Notes: generated by a model not told the origin, from the letters alone. A DNA stretch of 64,000 nt from Aureimonas psammosilenae (GCF_009176975.1 NZ_WEZG01000012.1:93588-157587); one strand, 5' to 3'; counted from the stretch's first letter, positions 7,870 through 17,323 are shown. Numbers and translations are program-made.

Positions 7870-9705
7870 TCAAGGCTCGAAGCTTTCCAGTTCGTCGATA
7901 AACCCGGAAATGACCGACAATCCCTTGGACCAGAAGGTTGGATCGGACGCATCGAGGCCGAAAGGCGCGAGAAGTTCCGAATGATGCTTCGAGCCGCCGG
8001 CCCGGAGCATGGAGAAATACTTCTCCTGAAATCCTGCTTCCGAGTTCTGGTAGACGGCGTAGAGCGAGTTCACGAGACAATCGCCGAAGGCATATGCGTA
8101 GACGTAGAACGGCGAATGGATGAAGTGCGGGATATAGGTCCAGAAGGTCTCGTAGCCGGGGCCGAGCCGAATGGCGGGGCCAAGGCTCGCGCCCTGCACC
8201 TTCAGCCAGATTTCCCCGATCCGCTCCGCCGTCAACTCGCCCGCCCGGCGTTCCTCATGAAGGTCGCGCTCGAACTGGTAGAAGGCGATCTGACGGACAA
8301 CCGTATTGATCATGTCCTCCACCTTGGCCGCAAGCAGCCCGCGCCGTTCGCGGTCGTCGCTCGCAGCGTCGAGCAGGGAGCGGAAGGTCAGCATCTCGCC
8401 GAAGACCGAGGCGGTTTCGGCAAGGGTCAGCGGCGTCGGCGCCATCAGCGCGCCCTGCGGCCCGGCCAGAACCTGATGAACGCCGTGGCCGAGTTCGTGG
8501 GCGAGCGTCATCACGTCCCGCGGTTTGCCGAGATAGTTCAGAAGAACATAAGGATGCGCGGAAGGAACGGTCGGATGCGCGAAGGCCCCAGGCGCCTTGC
8601 CGGGCCGCACCGCCGCATCGATCCAGCGATGATCGAAGAATCGCGCCGCGATCTCCGCCATGTCGGGCGAAAAGCCGGAATAGGCCGACAGCACCGTTTG
8701 CCGCGCCTCGTCCCACGAGATGTCGCGCTTGGGCGCGTGAGGAAGCGGCGCGTTGCGGTCCCAGAACTCCAGCCGGTCGAGCCCGAGCCAGCGCGCCTTC
8801 AAGGCATAATAGCGGTGCGAGATGGAGGTGTAGCCGTCCATCACCGCACTTGCCAACGCATCCACCACGGGGCGCTCGACGCGGTTCGCCAGATGGCGCG
8901 AATCGGCGACGTCCGTGAAGCCCCGCCAGCGATCGGCGATCTCCATGTCCTTGGCGAGCGTGTTGGTGATCAGCGTGAAGATACGCAGGTTCTCGGAAAA
9001 GACCTTGGCGAGCGCTTCGCCGGCGGCGCGACGCCGGTCGCGGTTCTCGTCCTGCAAAAGGTTCAACGCTTCTTCCAGCGCCAGATCCTCGCCGTCGATC
9101 TCGAAGCGCAGCGCCGTCATCGTCTCGTCGAACAGGCGGTTCCAGGCGTTGCGCCCGGTGATCGCCTTCTCGTGGAAGAGTTCCTCGACGCGGTCCTCCA
9201 GTTGAAAAGGCTTGTCGCGGCGCAGATCCACGATCCAGGGTCGGAAATGCGCCAGCGCCGCATCGTCCGCCATCGCCCGATCCAGAACCTCGTCGGCCAC
9301 GCGGTTGAGTTCCAGGGGGAAGAACAGGAGGCGCGAGGAAATCTCGGTGATGCGGGCCTGGATGTCGCCATAGAACTTCGCCTTGGCGCCGTCCGACGTG
9401 TCGCCGGAATAAACGAGGCCCGCATAGGACACGAGCCGCCCGAGGATTTCCTCCAGCGCCTCGTATTCCCGCAGCGCTTCGACAAGGTCGCCGCCGCCCG
9501 GCATCGCCGCCGTGTCGGCAAGGCGACCGCGCCAGCGCGCCTGGAAGGCGGTCGCCATCGCGTCGCCCTTCGCGATGTCGGCGGCGATCTCCGGCGCGTC
9601 CATGGAAGGGTAGAGGTCGGCGAGGTTCCATTCGGGCAACGCACCCGCCCCGTCGCGGGACGCGGTCGGCGCGCTGGCCGATGCTGCGGTCGTCGGGAAG
9701 GGCAT
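7870..9705 (-). CDS. M3 family oligoendopeptidase (PepF-type)
   Basis: A 611-residue cytoplasmic zinc metallopeptidase cleaving short oligopeptides. The zinc site HELGH is at residues 403-407, with the downstream glutamate helix ETASVFGEM supplying the third ligand. The N-terminal half is helical, as in the PepF/M3B group, and AYAFGDCLVNSLYAVYQ near the C-terminus is also family-typical. I chose the ATG at 9705; an upstream in-frame start at 9792 would add 29 residues that look non-coding. It is divergent from the response-regulator gene, sharing a 128-base intergenic region. Confidence 0.92.
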   Translation of the reverse strand: MPFPTTAASASAPTASRDGAGALPEWNLADLYPSMDAPEIAADIAKGDAMATAFQARWRGRLADTAAMPGGGDLVEALREYEALEEILGRLVSYAGLVYSGDTSDGAKAKFYGDIQARITEISSRLLFFPLELNRVADEVLDRAMADDAALAHFRPWIVDLRRDKPFQLEDRVEELFHEKAITGRNAWNRLFDETMTALRFEIDGEDLALEEALNLLQDENRDRRRAAGEALAKVFSENLRIFTLITNTLAKDMEIADRWRGFTDVADSRHLANRVERPVVDALASAVMDGYTSISHRYYALKARWLGLDRLEFWDRNAPLPHAPKRDISWDEARQTVLSAYSGFSPDMAEIAARFFDHRWIDAAVRPGKAPGAFAHPTVPSAHPYVLLNYLGKPRDVMTLAHELGHGVHQVLAGPQGALMAPTPLTLAETASVFGEMLTFRSLLDAASDDRERRGLLAAKVEDMINTVVRQIAFYQFERDLHEERRAGELTAERIGEIWLKVQGASLGPAIRLGPGYETFWTYIPHFIHSPFYVYAYAFGDCLVNSLYAVYQNSEAGFQEKYFSMLRAGGSKHHSELLAPFGLDASDPTFWSKGLSVISGFIDELESFEP

Positions 9706-9833
9706 GGGGCAGTTTCCGTTCGGCTGAAGAGTATGCTCGTTAACTTCGCGGCAACCCTTGTCGTCAAGCCGATCGAAGGGTCCTCGTGCCAAGGTAGGGA
9801 CCCCGAACGCCGCCGGCGAGACCCGTCGATCCC

Positions 9834-11258
9834 ATGCCGACCACCGTCCTCATCGTCGACGACGATCCCGTTCAGCGCCGCCTCCTGGAAGCACATGTGG
9901 GGCGCATGGGCTATCGGTCCTTGTCATGCGCGGACGGTGAAACGGCGTTGCTGGCACTGCGCACGAGCGCGCCGAATCGCTTGCCGGCCGCCATGGTCCT
10001 GGATCTCTCCATGCCGGGAATCGGCGGCGTGGAGGTGCTGAAGGAAATGCGGCGCGCGAGCTTCGACGTGCCGGCCGTGGTCCAGACCGGCAAGGGCAGC
10101 ATCGATACGGCGGTGGAAGCGATGCGGGCCGGCGCCTTCGACTTCGTGGTGAAGCCCGCCTCGCCCGAACGGCTGCGCGCTGCCATCGAGGACGCGCTGC
10201 GCTTGTCGGCCGCGCGGGAGCGTCGCCCCCGCTCGCTCGCGGGCGATCCCGCCACGCGGCTTGAAGGAGCGAGCCCGGCGATGGCGCGAGCGCTGCGCGA
10301 AGCGCGGGCGGCGGCAACCTCCACCATTCCGATCCTTCTGGAAGGCGAAACCGGCGTCGGCAAGGAATGGCTGGCCGCGGCCATCGTCGCCGCCGGGCCC
10401 CGAGCGGCCAAGCCTTTCGTGCCGGTGAACTGCGGCGCCCTGCCCGCCTCGCTCACCGAGAGCATCCTCTTCGGCCATGCGAAAGGCGCTTTCACGGACG
10501 CTTCCGAGCGCCGCATCGGCAAGTTTCTGGAAGCCGACGGCGGAACGATCTTTCTGGACGAGGTCGGCGAACTGCCGCTCGACATCCAGGCCAAGCTTCT
10601 GCGCGTGTTGCAGGACGGGCGCGTCGATCCGGTGGGGGGCCAGGGCTCGGTTCCGGCCAATGTTCGGCTTCTTTCGGCCACGAATCGCGATCTGGCGGCC
10701 GAGGTCGCCGCCGGCCGGTTCCGCGAGGACCTTTATTTCCGCCTGAACGTCCTGGCGATTCGCGTTCCATCCTTGCGCGAACGGCGCGAGGAGATCGGGA
10801 CGCTCGCCGAGCGCTTTCTGCGCGCTTTCGCGGCCAGCGACCGGGCCGGCGCGTCGATGCGCCTTCTGCCCGATGCCCTAGAACTTCTTCGGAATTTCGA
10901 CTGGCCCGGCAATATCCGGCAACTGGAAAACGCCGTGCACCGCGCGGTGGTGCTGGCCGAAAGCGACGAGCTTTCGGCGCGCGACTTCCCCCAGATCGCG
11001 ACCCAGATGCGTGGGCCTTCGTGCGAAGCGTCGGAAGCCCCGGTTGCGCCTCCTCTTCTTCCGCCATCGGACGTCCAAGCCCTTTCCGCCTTCGACGCAG
11101 ACGGCGAAATCAGGAAACTGGAGGATATCGAAGCCGATCTCATCCGGTTGGCGATCCAGCGCTACGACGGACGCTTGTCGGAAGTCGCGCGGCGTCTCGG
11201 CATCGGGCGCTCGACGCTTTACCGAAAACTCGACGCCTATCGCATTCCCGGCAATTGA
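9834..11258 (+). CDS. Sigma-54-dependent response regulator (NtrC class)
   Basis: A 474-residue cytoplasmic regulator in three parts. A receiver domain (1-120) has acidic residues D9-D11, phospho-acceptor D57 in VLDLSMPG, and K107. An AAA+ domain has Walker A GETGVGK at 171-177, the sigma-54 contact loop GAFTDA at 218-223 and Walker B GTIFLDEVGEL at 237-247. A C-terminal Fis-type helix-turn-helix (about 445-474) contains RRLGIGRSTLYRKL. All catalytic motifs are intact, so it should activate sigma-54 promoters when phosphorylated. No histidine kinase gene lies beside it. The signal and targets are unknown. Confidence 0.93.
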   Translation: MPTTVLIVDDDPVQRRLLEAHVGRMGYRSLSCADGETALLALRTSAPNRLPAAMVLDLSMPGIGGVEVLKEMRRASFDVPAVVQTGKGSIDTAVEAMRAGAFDFVVKPASPERLRAAIEDALRLSAARERRPRSLAGDPATRLEGASPAMARALREARAAATSTIPILLEGETGVGKEWLAAAIVAAGPRAAKPFVPVNCGALPASLTESILFGHAKGAFTDASERRIGKFLEADGGTIFLDEVGELPLDIQAKLLRVLQDGRVDPVGGQGSVPANVRLLSATNRDLAAEVAAGRFREDLYFRLNVLAIRVPSLRERREEIGTLAERFLRAFAASDRAGASMRLLPDALELLRNFDWPGNIRQLENAVHRAVVLAESDELSARDFPQIATQMRGPSCEASEAPVAPPLLPPSDVQALSAFDADGEIRKLEDIEADLIRLAIQRYDGRLSEVARRLGIGRSTLYRKLDAYRIPGN

Positions 11259-11467
11259 CCTTTTTTATGGTTGCCGCATTCTTGCCCGAACGAGAAAAGC
11301 TTTACCCTACCTTAACCCTTTTCTTTTGATATATCGGTTAAATGAGGCTAGCGTCATCTTCGTGCCGCACTCTCGGCTGAAAGAACGATAGTTTCGCGCT
11401 TGCAATTTGAGTTCTCGACTGCTGGGGAAGCCGTCTTCGAGAACCGGGACGAGGGGACAAGGTCCGA

Positions 11468-13294
11468 ATGACCGGATTGACCGACGCTGTCGGCCGCGCC
11501 ACGTCGCGCGCAGCCTCCTACGCCGCGATTTGCATTCTCAGCGTCTGCACCGGAACACTTGCAGCCAATGCCGAGACCAGAAGTCTCAAGTTCTACCATC
11601 TCCATACGCACGAGAAGGAAGAGATCACCTACAAGCGGAACGGTCGCTACCTTCCCGACGGCTTGAAGAAGATCAACTGGATCTTGCGCGACTGGCGTCA
11701 GAAGAAGCCGGTCAACATGGACCCGCGCCTTCTCGACCTCGTATGGGAAGCCTACCGCCAGTCCGGCTCCAGTTCCTATATCCAGGTCATCTGCGGTTAT
11801 CGCTCTTCCGACACGAACGGCATGCTGCGCTCGCGCACCGCCGGCGTCGCCAAGGAAAGCCAGCACGTTCTCGGCAAGGCGCTCGACTTCACCCTCCCCG
11901 ACGTGCCGCTCGCCAAGCTGCGCGCCATCGGCCTGAAGATGCAGGTCGGCGGTGTCGGCTTTTATCCGAAGTCCGGTTCGCCCTTCGTGCATTTCGATGT
12001 CGGCAACGTCCGCCATTGGCCGAAGATGAGCCGCAAGGAGCTCATGGCGGTTTTCCCGAACGGCAACACCCTGCATGTTCCGTCCGACGGCAAGCCCTTG
12101 CCGGGCTACGAGCAGGCGCTCGCTTCCTACAAGTCCCGCAAGTCCGGCGACTCCATCCAGATCGCCAATGTGAGCGAGGGTTCGGGCGGATCGTCTTCCG
12201 GCAAGTCGCTGCTCGCCAGGCTTTTCGGCGGCGGTGGCGCGGACGAGGAAGAGGACAATGCCGAAGCGACGGTCGCGCCGACCCGCGCGTCGCCCGCCCA
12301 GCAAATCATGAAGCCGGCGGCAAGCCCGCGCAAGGCGGTCGAGGAGCCGGTGGTCGTGGCCGCCGCAGCGCCGACGCCGAAGCGTGACGTTCTGCCGAAC
12401 GGGGTGCCGCTGCCGATCCGCGACACGTTCGACACGACGGCGCCGAAGTCTCCGGTGCCGCCCGCCGCCCTGACGGGCGAGGCCAAGCCCGAGCCGGTTC
12501 AGGTGGCGGCTCTCGACATTTCTCGCGTGCCCTTGCCGAGCGCCGCTCCCGTGCGCGAATCCAGCGTGATCGCGCAGGCGATGAAGGTTCCCGTTCCGAC
12601 CGCCCCCGTCGCGCCCGACAGCGAAACGGTTCTCGCCGCCCTCGCCTCGGCCCCCGCCGAGGACGTGGCCGCCAAGGACGGTCAGCTCGCTTATTCCGTT
12701 CCGACCCCGCGCAGCCGGCCGCCTTTCGCGAGCGTTCTGCGGGACATTCCGGTTCCCGCCGCGCCGAGCGTCGCCGAACTCGCCGCACCGGCGGTGGAAA
12801 CCGCCGCGCCGATCGCGACGAGCCTTGCTTCGGCGGCAATCGCAACAGCCCAGACGCATGCCGTCGCCACCTTGGCTCGCGAAGCGGCCCCGCCGCATTC
12901 CGCCAGCGCGCGGCGCGCTGCGGACGACAAGGTGCTTCTCGCCTCACTCGCCCCGGCCAAGCGCAACCCGGCACCCGTCGCCGTGAAGCTTCCCGTGCCC
13001 GAAGGCAAGACAGGCCGCTTCAAGCGGGACATCAACGCCGCCACCGGCACAAGCGCCGCCCGTGTGGTCCAGCAGGCGATCAGCGACAAGGTTCGCATGG
13101 CCGATCTGGTGACGGACCCGAATGCCCGTCACGAAGTGCGCGCCATGATCCATCCGAACGCGTCGTCGCTGGTTCGGAACACGCCGACCTCGGTCCTGGC
13201 CACCGGCTTCACCTCCGATCCGATCACGTCCTATTCGACGGATCGCTTCGCCGGTTCCGCGGTGAACTTCATGCCGATGATCAAGGTCGACTGA
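11468..13294 (+). CDS. DUF882 (YcbK/M15-like) exported protein with long Ala/Pro-rich tail
   Basis: 608 residues. An N-terminal signal/anchor (about residues 12-37) precedes a DUF882 domain (about 40-200) of the D,D-carboxypeptidase-like M15 superfamily: YHLHTHEKEE, ICGYRSSDTNGMLR, SQHVLGKALDF and FVHFDVGNVRHWP, where the His/Asp/His residues fit the zinc site. The remaining ~400 residues are low-complexity, rich in Ala, Pro and Val, and likely disordered; they may span the periplasm or bind the wall. A murein role is inferred. GGGACAAGG precedes the ATG. The gene is separate from the upstream regulator by 209 bases. Confidence 0.85.
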   Translation: MTGLTDAVGRATSRAASYAAICILSVCTGTLAANAETRSLKFYHLHTHEKEEITYKRNGRYLPDGLKKINWILRDWRQKKPVNMDPRLLDLVWEAYRQSGSSSYIQVICGYRSSDTNGMLRSRTAGVAKESQHVLGKALDFTLPDVPLAKLRAIGLKMQVGGVGFYPKSGSPFVHFDVGNVRHWPKMSRKELMAVFPNGNTLHVPSDGKPLPGYEQALASYKSRKSGDSIQIANVSEGSGGSSSGKSLLARLFGGGGADEEEDNAEATVAPTRASPAQQIMKPAASPRKAVEEPVVVAAAAPTPKRDVLPNGVPLPIRDTFDTTAPKSPVPPAALTGEAKPEPVQVAALDISRVPLPSAAPVRESSVIAQAMKVPVPTAPVAPDSETVLAALASAPAEDVAAKDGQLAYSVPTPRSRPPFASVLRDIPVPAAPSVAELAAPAVETAAPIATSLASAAIATAQTHAVATLAREAAPPHSASARRAADDKVLLASLAPAKRNPAPVAVKLPVPEGKTGRFKRDINAATGTSAARVVQQAISDKVRMADLVTDPNARHEVRAMIHPNASSLVRNTPTSVLATGFTSDPITSYSTDRFAGSAVNFMPMIKVD

Positions 13295-13330
13295 TCGACT
13301 TCACGCAAAGTTTCAGTGGGAAACGGCGAG

Positions 13331-13357
13331 CGGGCGCGAAAGCGCCCGTTTTTATTT
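13331..13357 (+). terminator. Rho-independent terminator after DUF882 gene
   Basis: CGGGCGC-GAAA-GCGCCCG followed by TTTTTATTT, 36 bases after the stop codon; a textbook structure. Confidence 0.9.
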
Positions 13358-13760
13358 GATTAGGCTTCTTTTCCATCTGAAACTATCGCGTTATCTTGCG
13401 ATGAACCTCAATGTCCGGCGAATATGAAGCCGGGCTTTATCCGCGACCTTTTGTTCCTTGGTGTCGCTCAACTCAAGGTTCGCAATTTCTCCGCGTAAAC
13501 CCCACGTTATCGTTAGCTGTCCGAGACAACGTCGATTGTTCCGTCTATGTATAAGGGTCTAGAGCGGGTGCTTTTGAGCTTGGGAAATAGTCCATTAGCT
13601 TGATATCCACCTTGACATCAAATATTGAATTATAAATACAGAAGGCATCGGCAGCCCATGTGAACCTTGTCGGGCGCGCCGCATCAGTAATCACGTTTTC
13701 TCGCGGCAAGACGTTCCGATAGGACGGGTCGGCTGCTGCTTGCTGGAACAATCACCGGAA
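13358..13760 (+). promoter_or_regulatory. Long AT-rich leader/promoter region of mucR
   Basis: About 400 bases without a convincing gene, clearly richer in A and T than its flanks. A TTGACA at 13612-13617 with TAAATA/AATACA-like sequences 15-17 bases on could be a promoter. The AT tracts (AATATTGAATTATAAATA around 13621) are the kind of T-A-step DNA that Ros/MucR proteins bind, so autoregulation is plausible. The 68-residue minus-strand frame at 13545-13751 has no coding character. Confidence 0.5.
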
Positions 13761-14204
13761 ATGAGCGAGACGATGGACCAGGGCGAACGCCTCGATAACA
13801 ACGAGATGCTGATGGAACTGACGGCGGAAGTAGTCGCCGCCTATGTCAGCAACAACTCTCTGGCCGTTTCGGAGATCCCCGGTCTCATCTCGGACGTTTA
13901 TGGCGCCCTCGGCCGCACCCATGTCGCCCCGCAGGCTCCCGTGGTCGAGAAGCCGAAGCCCGCGGTCGCGGTGAAGAAGTCCGTGACGGACGACTACATC
14001 GTTTGTCTGGAAGACGGGAAGAAGTTCAAGTCGCTGAAGCGTCATCTCATGACGCACTACAATCTTTCGCCCGAGGAATATCGCGAGAAGTGGGACCTGC
14101 CGGCGGACTATCCGATGGTCGCGCCGAACTACGCCGCCGCCCGCTCGCGCCTCGCCAAGCAGATGGGCCTCGGCCACAAGCGCCGTCGCGGCGCGCGCGC
14201 CTGA
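13761..14204 (+). CDS. mucR: MucR/Ros-family transcriptional regulator
   Basis: A 147-residue prokaryotic zinc-finger regulator. The N-terminal helical oligomerisation part ([14 protein letters not shown]) leads to the Ros-type domain: C82, D85, H95 and H99 in [18 protein letters not shown], then the invariant [20 protein letters not shown]. Ros/MucR proteins silence or activate exopolysaccharide, motility and symbiosis/virulence genes in rhizobia, Brucella and Agrobacterium. The second zinc position is Asp instead of Cys, a variant known among MucR homologues. Starts at 13761 or 13773 are both possible; the latter has the better spacing from GAGCGAG. Confidence 0.95.
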   Translation: MSETMDQGERLDNNEMLMELTAEVVAAYVSNNSLAVSEIPGLISDVYGALGRTHVAPQAPVVEKPKPAVAVKKSVTDDYIVCLEDGKKFKSLKRHLMTHYNLSPEEYREKWDLPADYPMVAPNYAAARSRLAKQMGLGHKRRRGARA

Positions 14205-14209
14205 ACTTT

Positions 14210-14287
14210 CCGGGCGCATGCGCCCGGCTTGCCTGCCCCAAATAAAACGAAGCCCGGCTCTGCTCCCGCAGGCTGGGCTTTCCGTTT
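14210..14287. terminator. Palindromes between convergent mucR and gapR
   Basis: An 18-base perfect palindrome CCGGGCGCATGCGCCCGG starts six bases after the mucR stop. A second imperfect hairpin (AAACGAAGCCCGGC... / ...GGCTGGGCTTTCCGTTT, 14245-14287) has A and T runs and could end both genes. Confidence 0.6.
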
Positions 14288-14311
14288 GAGCGATCTCTGA
14301 GATCGGACCGC

Positions 14312-14560
14312 TTATTCGGCCATGCCGAGAGCCTGAAGGTAAAGGTCCAGAACCGCATCCATTTCGGCCCGCTCGTTCTGGTCCTGCTTGCGGATCGCGA
14401 TCACCTTGCGCAGCACCTTGGTATCGAAGCCGTTGCCCTTGGCTTCGGCATAAACGTCCTTGATGTCGTCGGAGATCGTCTTCTTCTCCTCTTCCAGGCG
14501 CTCGATACGCTCCACGAAAGATTTGAGCTGGTCCTGGGCGACGCCCTCGACATCCGACAT
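14312..14560 (-). CDS. gapR: GapR-family DNA-binding protein (DUF2312)
   Basis: An 82-residue, mostly helical protein, almost entirely the DUF2312 domain: [20 protein letters not shown], a coiled coil, then [20 protein letters not shown] and KVIAIRKQD. In Caulobacter GapR encircles overtwisted, AT-rich DNA and assists topoisomerases ahead of replication forks; it is important for growth there. GGAAAAGCCG precedes the ATG. It is convergent with mucR. Family assignment is very secure, and the cellular role is by homology. Confidence 0.92.
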   Translation of the reverse strand: MSDVEGVAQDQLKSFVERIERLEEEKKTISDDIKDVYAEAKGNGFDTKVLRKVIAIRKQDQNERAEMDAVLDLYLQALGMAE

Positions 14561-14713
14561 CGGCTTTTCCGTTCCGTTCCGTTGCGCCCATGGTTCCGCT
14601 CGCGCGTCGAGCGCGGCGTCGCCGATTCATTGGCGGGAATGGGCGCGCTCTAGCAGAAACCGACGCGCTTCGAAAAGGCGCGCGTTGAAGGACCTACCCC
14701 GAAATGCCTTGCC

Positions 14714-15016
14714 TCAGCCGTGCCGGCGGGTTTCGAAGGCCTCCTGCGCGGCAGGAGAGGCCTCCCGCTGATGGGCTTTGCGCCATTCCTCATAGGGCAT
14801 GCCGTAGAACGCTTCGCGCGCTTCGTCCTTGTTCATGGCAAGGCCGTTTTCCTCGGCGGCGTCACGATACCAGTTGGCGAGGCAGTTTCGGCAGAAGCCG
14901 GCAAGGTTCATCAGATCGATGTTCTGAACGTCGGTCCGCTGGCGCAGATGGTCCCGCAGACGGCGAAAGGCAGCCGCTTCGAGTTCGGTTCGGGTCTTGT
15001 CGTCGATGGGAGTCAT
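14714..15016 (-). CDS. DUF1244 family protein
   Basis: A 100-residue cytoplasmic protein filled by DUF1244: FRRLRDHLRQRTDVQNIDLM, the cysteine-bearing GFCRNCLANWYRDAA, and FYGMPYEEWRK. The fold is a small helical one; the function of the family is unknown. The C-x2-C pair could bind metal or be redox-active. It is divergent from the beta-barrel gene, sharing a 143-base intergenic region. Confidence 0.85.
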   Translation of the reverse strand: MTPIDDKTRTELEAAAFRRLRDHLRQRTDVQNIDLMNLAGFCRNCLANWYRDAAEENGLAMNKDEAREAFYGMPYEEWRKAHQREASPAAQEAFETRRHG

Positions 15017-15159
15017 GACTGGGCTTCGCGTCCTTCGCGGCTGGCGGCTCGCTTGCGCATATCGCGCCGGTCCGCGCAGGCTTCAAGCGTGAGGACAAGC
15101 TTGCCGTAATGCTGGCCCCCTAGTCTTCGCGGCGAACAGCCTTCGTATCGGACCCCATC

Positions 15160-16947
15160 TTGATTCCTTCGCGCGGCCGGACAACGGCCCATGCCCGTCA
15201 TGGCGGCCTTCGTCGCATCGTCCTTGGCTGCGTCGCCGGGGCGACGATGGCGCTCGGCCTTGCGGGGAATGGCCATGCGCAGGAAGCCGCGCCGATGGAC
15301 GATCTGGAGGACGGATCGCTGCGCCGCAACGACCTCGACATCCTCCGCCAGTTCAAACGCGACGGCGACGGAGGGACAAACGCGCCTTCCTTCTCGATCG
15401 ACCAGCCGACGACGCTTCCTCAAGGAACGGCCGCGCTGAAGGAGGAACCGGCCGAACCGTCACCCGAGGATGACGAAAACCGGAACGAGCGCTCGCCGAC
15501 GCCGCCCGCGCGGCCGCGCTTCGACCTGTTCGAAGGCCCCTCGCCTGCCGCCCGCGCAACGCCCTCCAACGCGGCCGCCATGCCGGCAGAGCCGATCGGC
15601 AGCCCGCCGCCGGAAACGCCGCCTTCCGCCGCGTACGAGCCCGTTCCGGAAGCCGGACCGCTCGCAGTGCCGGCCGATCCGATGGCAGAAGCGTTCGATT
15701 CAAACGAAAAAACAGCGCGGGTACTGCGGAACGGCTCCCTACCCGCTGCGCCGATCCGCCCGTCGCGCCTGGAGCAGATCGGCAGTCGCCTGAACCAGCG
15801 CACCTTGCCGCTGCGCCAGACAGGGCCGGCAGCATCGGACGATCCCTTCGCGCCGCTCGGGCTGCGGCTCGGCGCCTTCACGCTTTATACGGCGGTGGAG
15901 CAGAGCCTTGGGCTCTCCAGCAATGTCGACTCGAAGCGCGGCGGCGAAGGCGGCGCGTTCAGCGATACCGCTCTGTCGGCACGTCTCCAGTCGGACTGGT
16001 CGCGCCATGCGGCGGAAGTCGAGGCCCTGGCGAACTATCGCCGCAACTTCGCCGGCGAGGAGACCGAGCAGCCGGACGTCACCGTGGACGGCGCGCTTCG
16101 CCTCGACGTCGATCGGCTGACGACCGCGGTGCTGCGGGGCGGCGTGGAATATCGCAAGGAGGACGCCGCCGATCTCGACTCGCTGGCCGGCGTCGAAGAT
16201 CGGGCGGATCGGTTGGACTACCGGGCGTCGGGCGAAGTCGAGCACGAATTCGGCCGAGCGTATATCCGCGGAACGCTCGCGGCTTTGCGCGAAACCGCAT
16301 CCGCCGACAAACCCGGCGCATCGAACCCCGATTTCAGCACATATTCCGGCCTGACGCGTGTCGGCTACCGCTTCTCACCGGCTTTCGCGCCGTTCGTGGA
16401 AGGCGGGCTGGGGCGTCGCGTGTTCGACGAGAGTTCCTCAAGCTTCAAGCGCGACTCCACCATCGAAATCCTGCGCGGCGGCATCGGCTTCGATCTCGGC
16501 GAAAAAGTGCGCGGCGAGTTCGCTGCCGGCTATGCGCGCAACCGACCGGACGAAGACGCCATCGATGCGGTGGGCGCACCGACCTTCGACGCCAAACTCT
16601 TCTGGTCGCCCCGACGCGGCACCGATGTCGCCTTCACGGCCACCACGACCTTCGACCCCGATCCGCTCGGCACCTCCACGGCCACGCTCTACGAGGGCGG
16701 CGTCGCTCTCAGCCACCGCGCGACAGCGCGACTGGCGCTCGATGCCGGCCTCACCGGCGGCTATCGCGACAGCGAACTCGCGGCCGATACCGAGCGCAGT
16801 TGGGGCGTCAGCGCCGGCTTCACCTATTGGCTGAACCGCTCCCTCGCCCTCACCGGGCTCGCCACGCACCGCGACGTCGACCGGCAAGGGAAAGAAGGAG
16901 ACTACGGTGTCGAATCGGTGAAGCTCGGCATCCGCTTCCAGCATTGA
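15160..16947 (+). CDS. Outer-membrane beta-barrel protein with Pro-rich N-terminal region
   Basis: 595 residues from a TTG start, the only start codon between an in-frame stop at 15121 and a signal peptide (LRRIVLGCVAGATMALGLAG, cleavage after ...GHAQ). Residues about 45-230 are acidic, Pro/Ala-rich and probably disordered. Residues about 235-595 show alternating amphipathic strands and end in a C-terminal aromatic strand (SVKLGIRFQH), the hallmark of an outer-membrane barrel. This matches the outer_membrane_beta-barrel (BBP2/OMP_b-brl) type often found near polysaccharide genes. No clear ribosome-binding site is visible. Substrate unknown. Confidence 0.75.
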   Translation: MIPSRGRTTAHARHGGLRRIVLGCVAGATMALGLAGNGHAQEAAPMDDLEDGSLRRNDLDILRQFKRDGDGGTNAPSFSIDQPTTLPQGTAALKEEPAEPSPEDDENRNERSPTPPARPRFDLFEGPSPAARATPSNAAAMPAEPIGSPPPETPPSAAYEPVPEAGPLAVPADPMAEAFDSNEKTARVLRNGSLPAAPIRPSRLEQIGSRLNQRTLPLRQTGPAASDDPFAPLGLRLGAFTLYTAVEQSLGLSSNVDSKRGGEGGAFSDTALSARLQSDWSRHAAEVEALANYRRNFAGEETEQPDVTVDGALRLDVDRLTTAVLRGGVEYRKEDAADLDSLAGVEDRADRLDYRASGEVEHEFGRAYIRGTLAALRETASADKPGASNPDFSTYSGLTRVGYRFSPAFAPFVEGGLGRRVFDESSSSFKRDSTIEILRGGIGFDLGEKVRGEFAAGYARNRPDEDAIDAVGAPTFDAKLFWSPRRGTDVAFTATTTFDPDPLGTSTATLYEGGVALSHRATARLALDAGLTGGYRDSELAADTERSWGVSAGFTYWLNRSLALTGLATHRDVDRQGKEGDYGVESVKLGIRFQH

Positions 16948-16975
16948 CGGAACGGAGCGGCGCTTCCCCAGCGGC

Positions 16976-17323
16976 TCAAGGGGTCTGAAGCGCGCGGATC
17001 AAGCGCTTGGACTGGGGATTGGGGCCATCGTCCCACTTGAGATCGCGGTGATCGATGCGCCCTTCCGCGAGCGCTTTGGTGAGCCTCGTGCAAAGAAGCG
17101 GCGCGGCCTCCTCGTTCGTCTTCACCCGCATGATCTGGCGAGCGCTCTGCATGGCGCTCGGCGAAATGGTCTTGGTGCGCTCGACGCAGGCCGCGAGTGC
17201 CTCGGCGGGCGTCTGGGTGGATGCCGGCGAGGCCCGGTCGGCCCCGCCTGCGCCCTCATTCGTCACGCATCCGGCCAACAGGACCGGAACGAGAACCAAA
17301 AAGCCGGAAACGATCTTGCGCAT
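16976..17323 (-). CDS. Small lipoprotein of unknown function
   Basis: 115 residues with a lipoprotein signal: KIVSGFLVLVPVLLAGC, lipid-modified Cys19. The mature part has two conserved-looking cysteines (AALAACVERTK and APLLCTRLTKAL) and is otherwise helical, without a domain I recognise. It is convergent with the beta-barrel gene and lies downstream of galU on the same strand, 85 bases from it. The export prediction is firm; function is unknown. Confidence 0.7.
   Translation of the reverse strand: MRKIVSGFLVLVPVLLAGCVTNEGAGGADRASPASTQTPAEALAACVERTKTISPSAMQSARQIMRVKTNEEAAPLLCTRLTKALAEGRIDHRDLKWDDGPNPQSKRLIRALQTP

Noticed and set aside
13545..13751. A 68-codon minus-strand frame upstream of mucR
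   Set aside because: No ribosome-binding site, no recognisable sequence, and it lies across the probable mucR promoter in AT-rich non-coding DNA.
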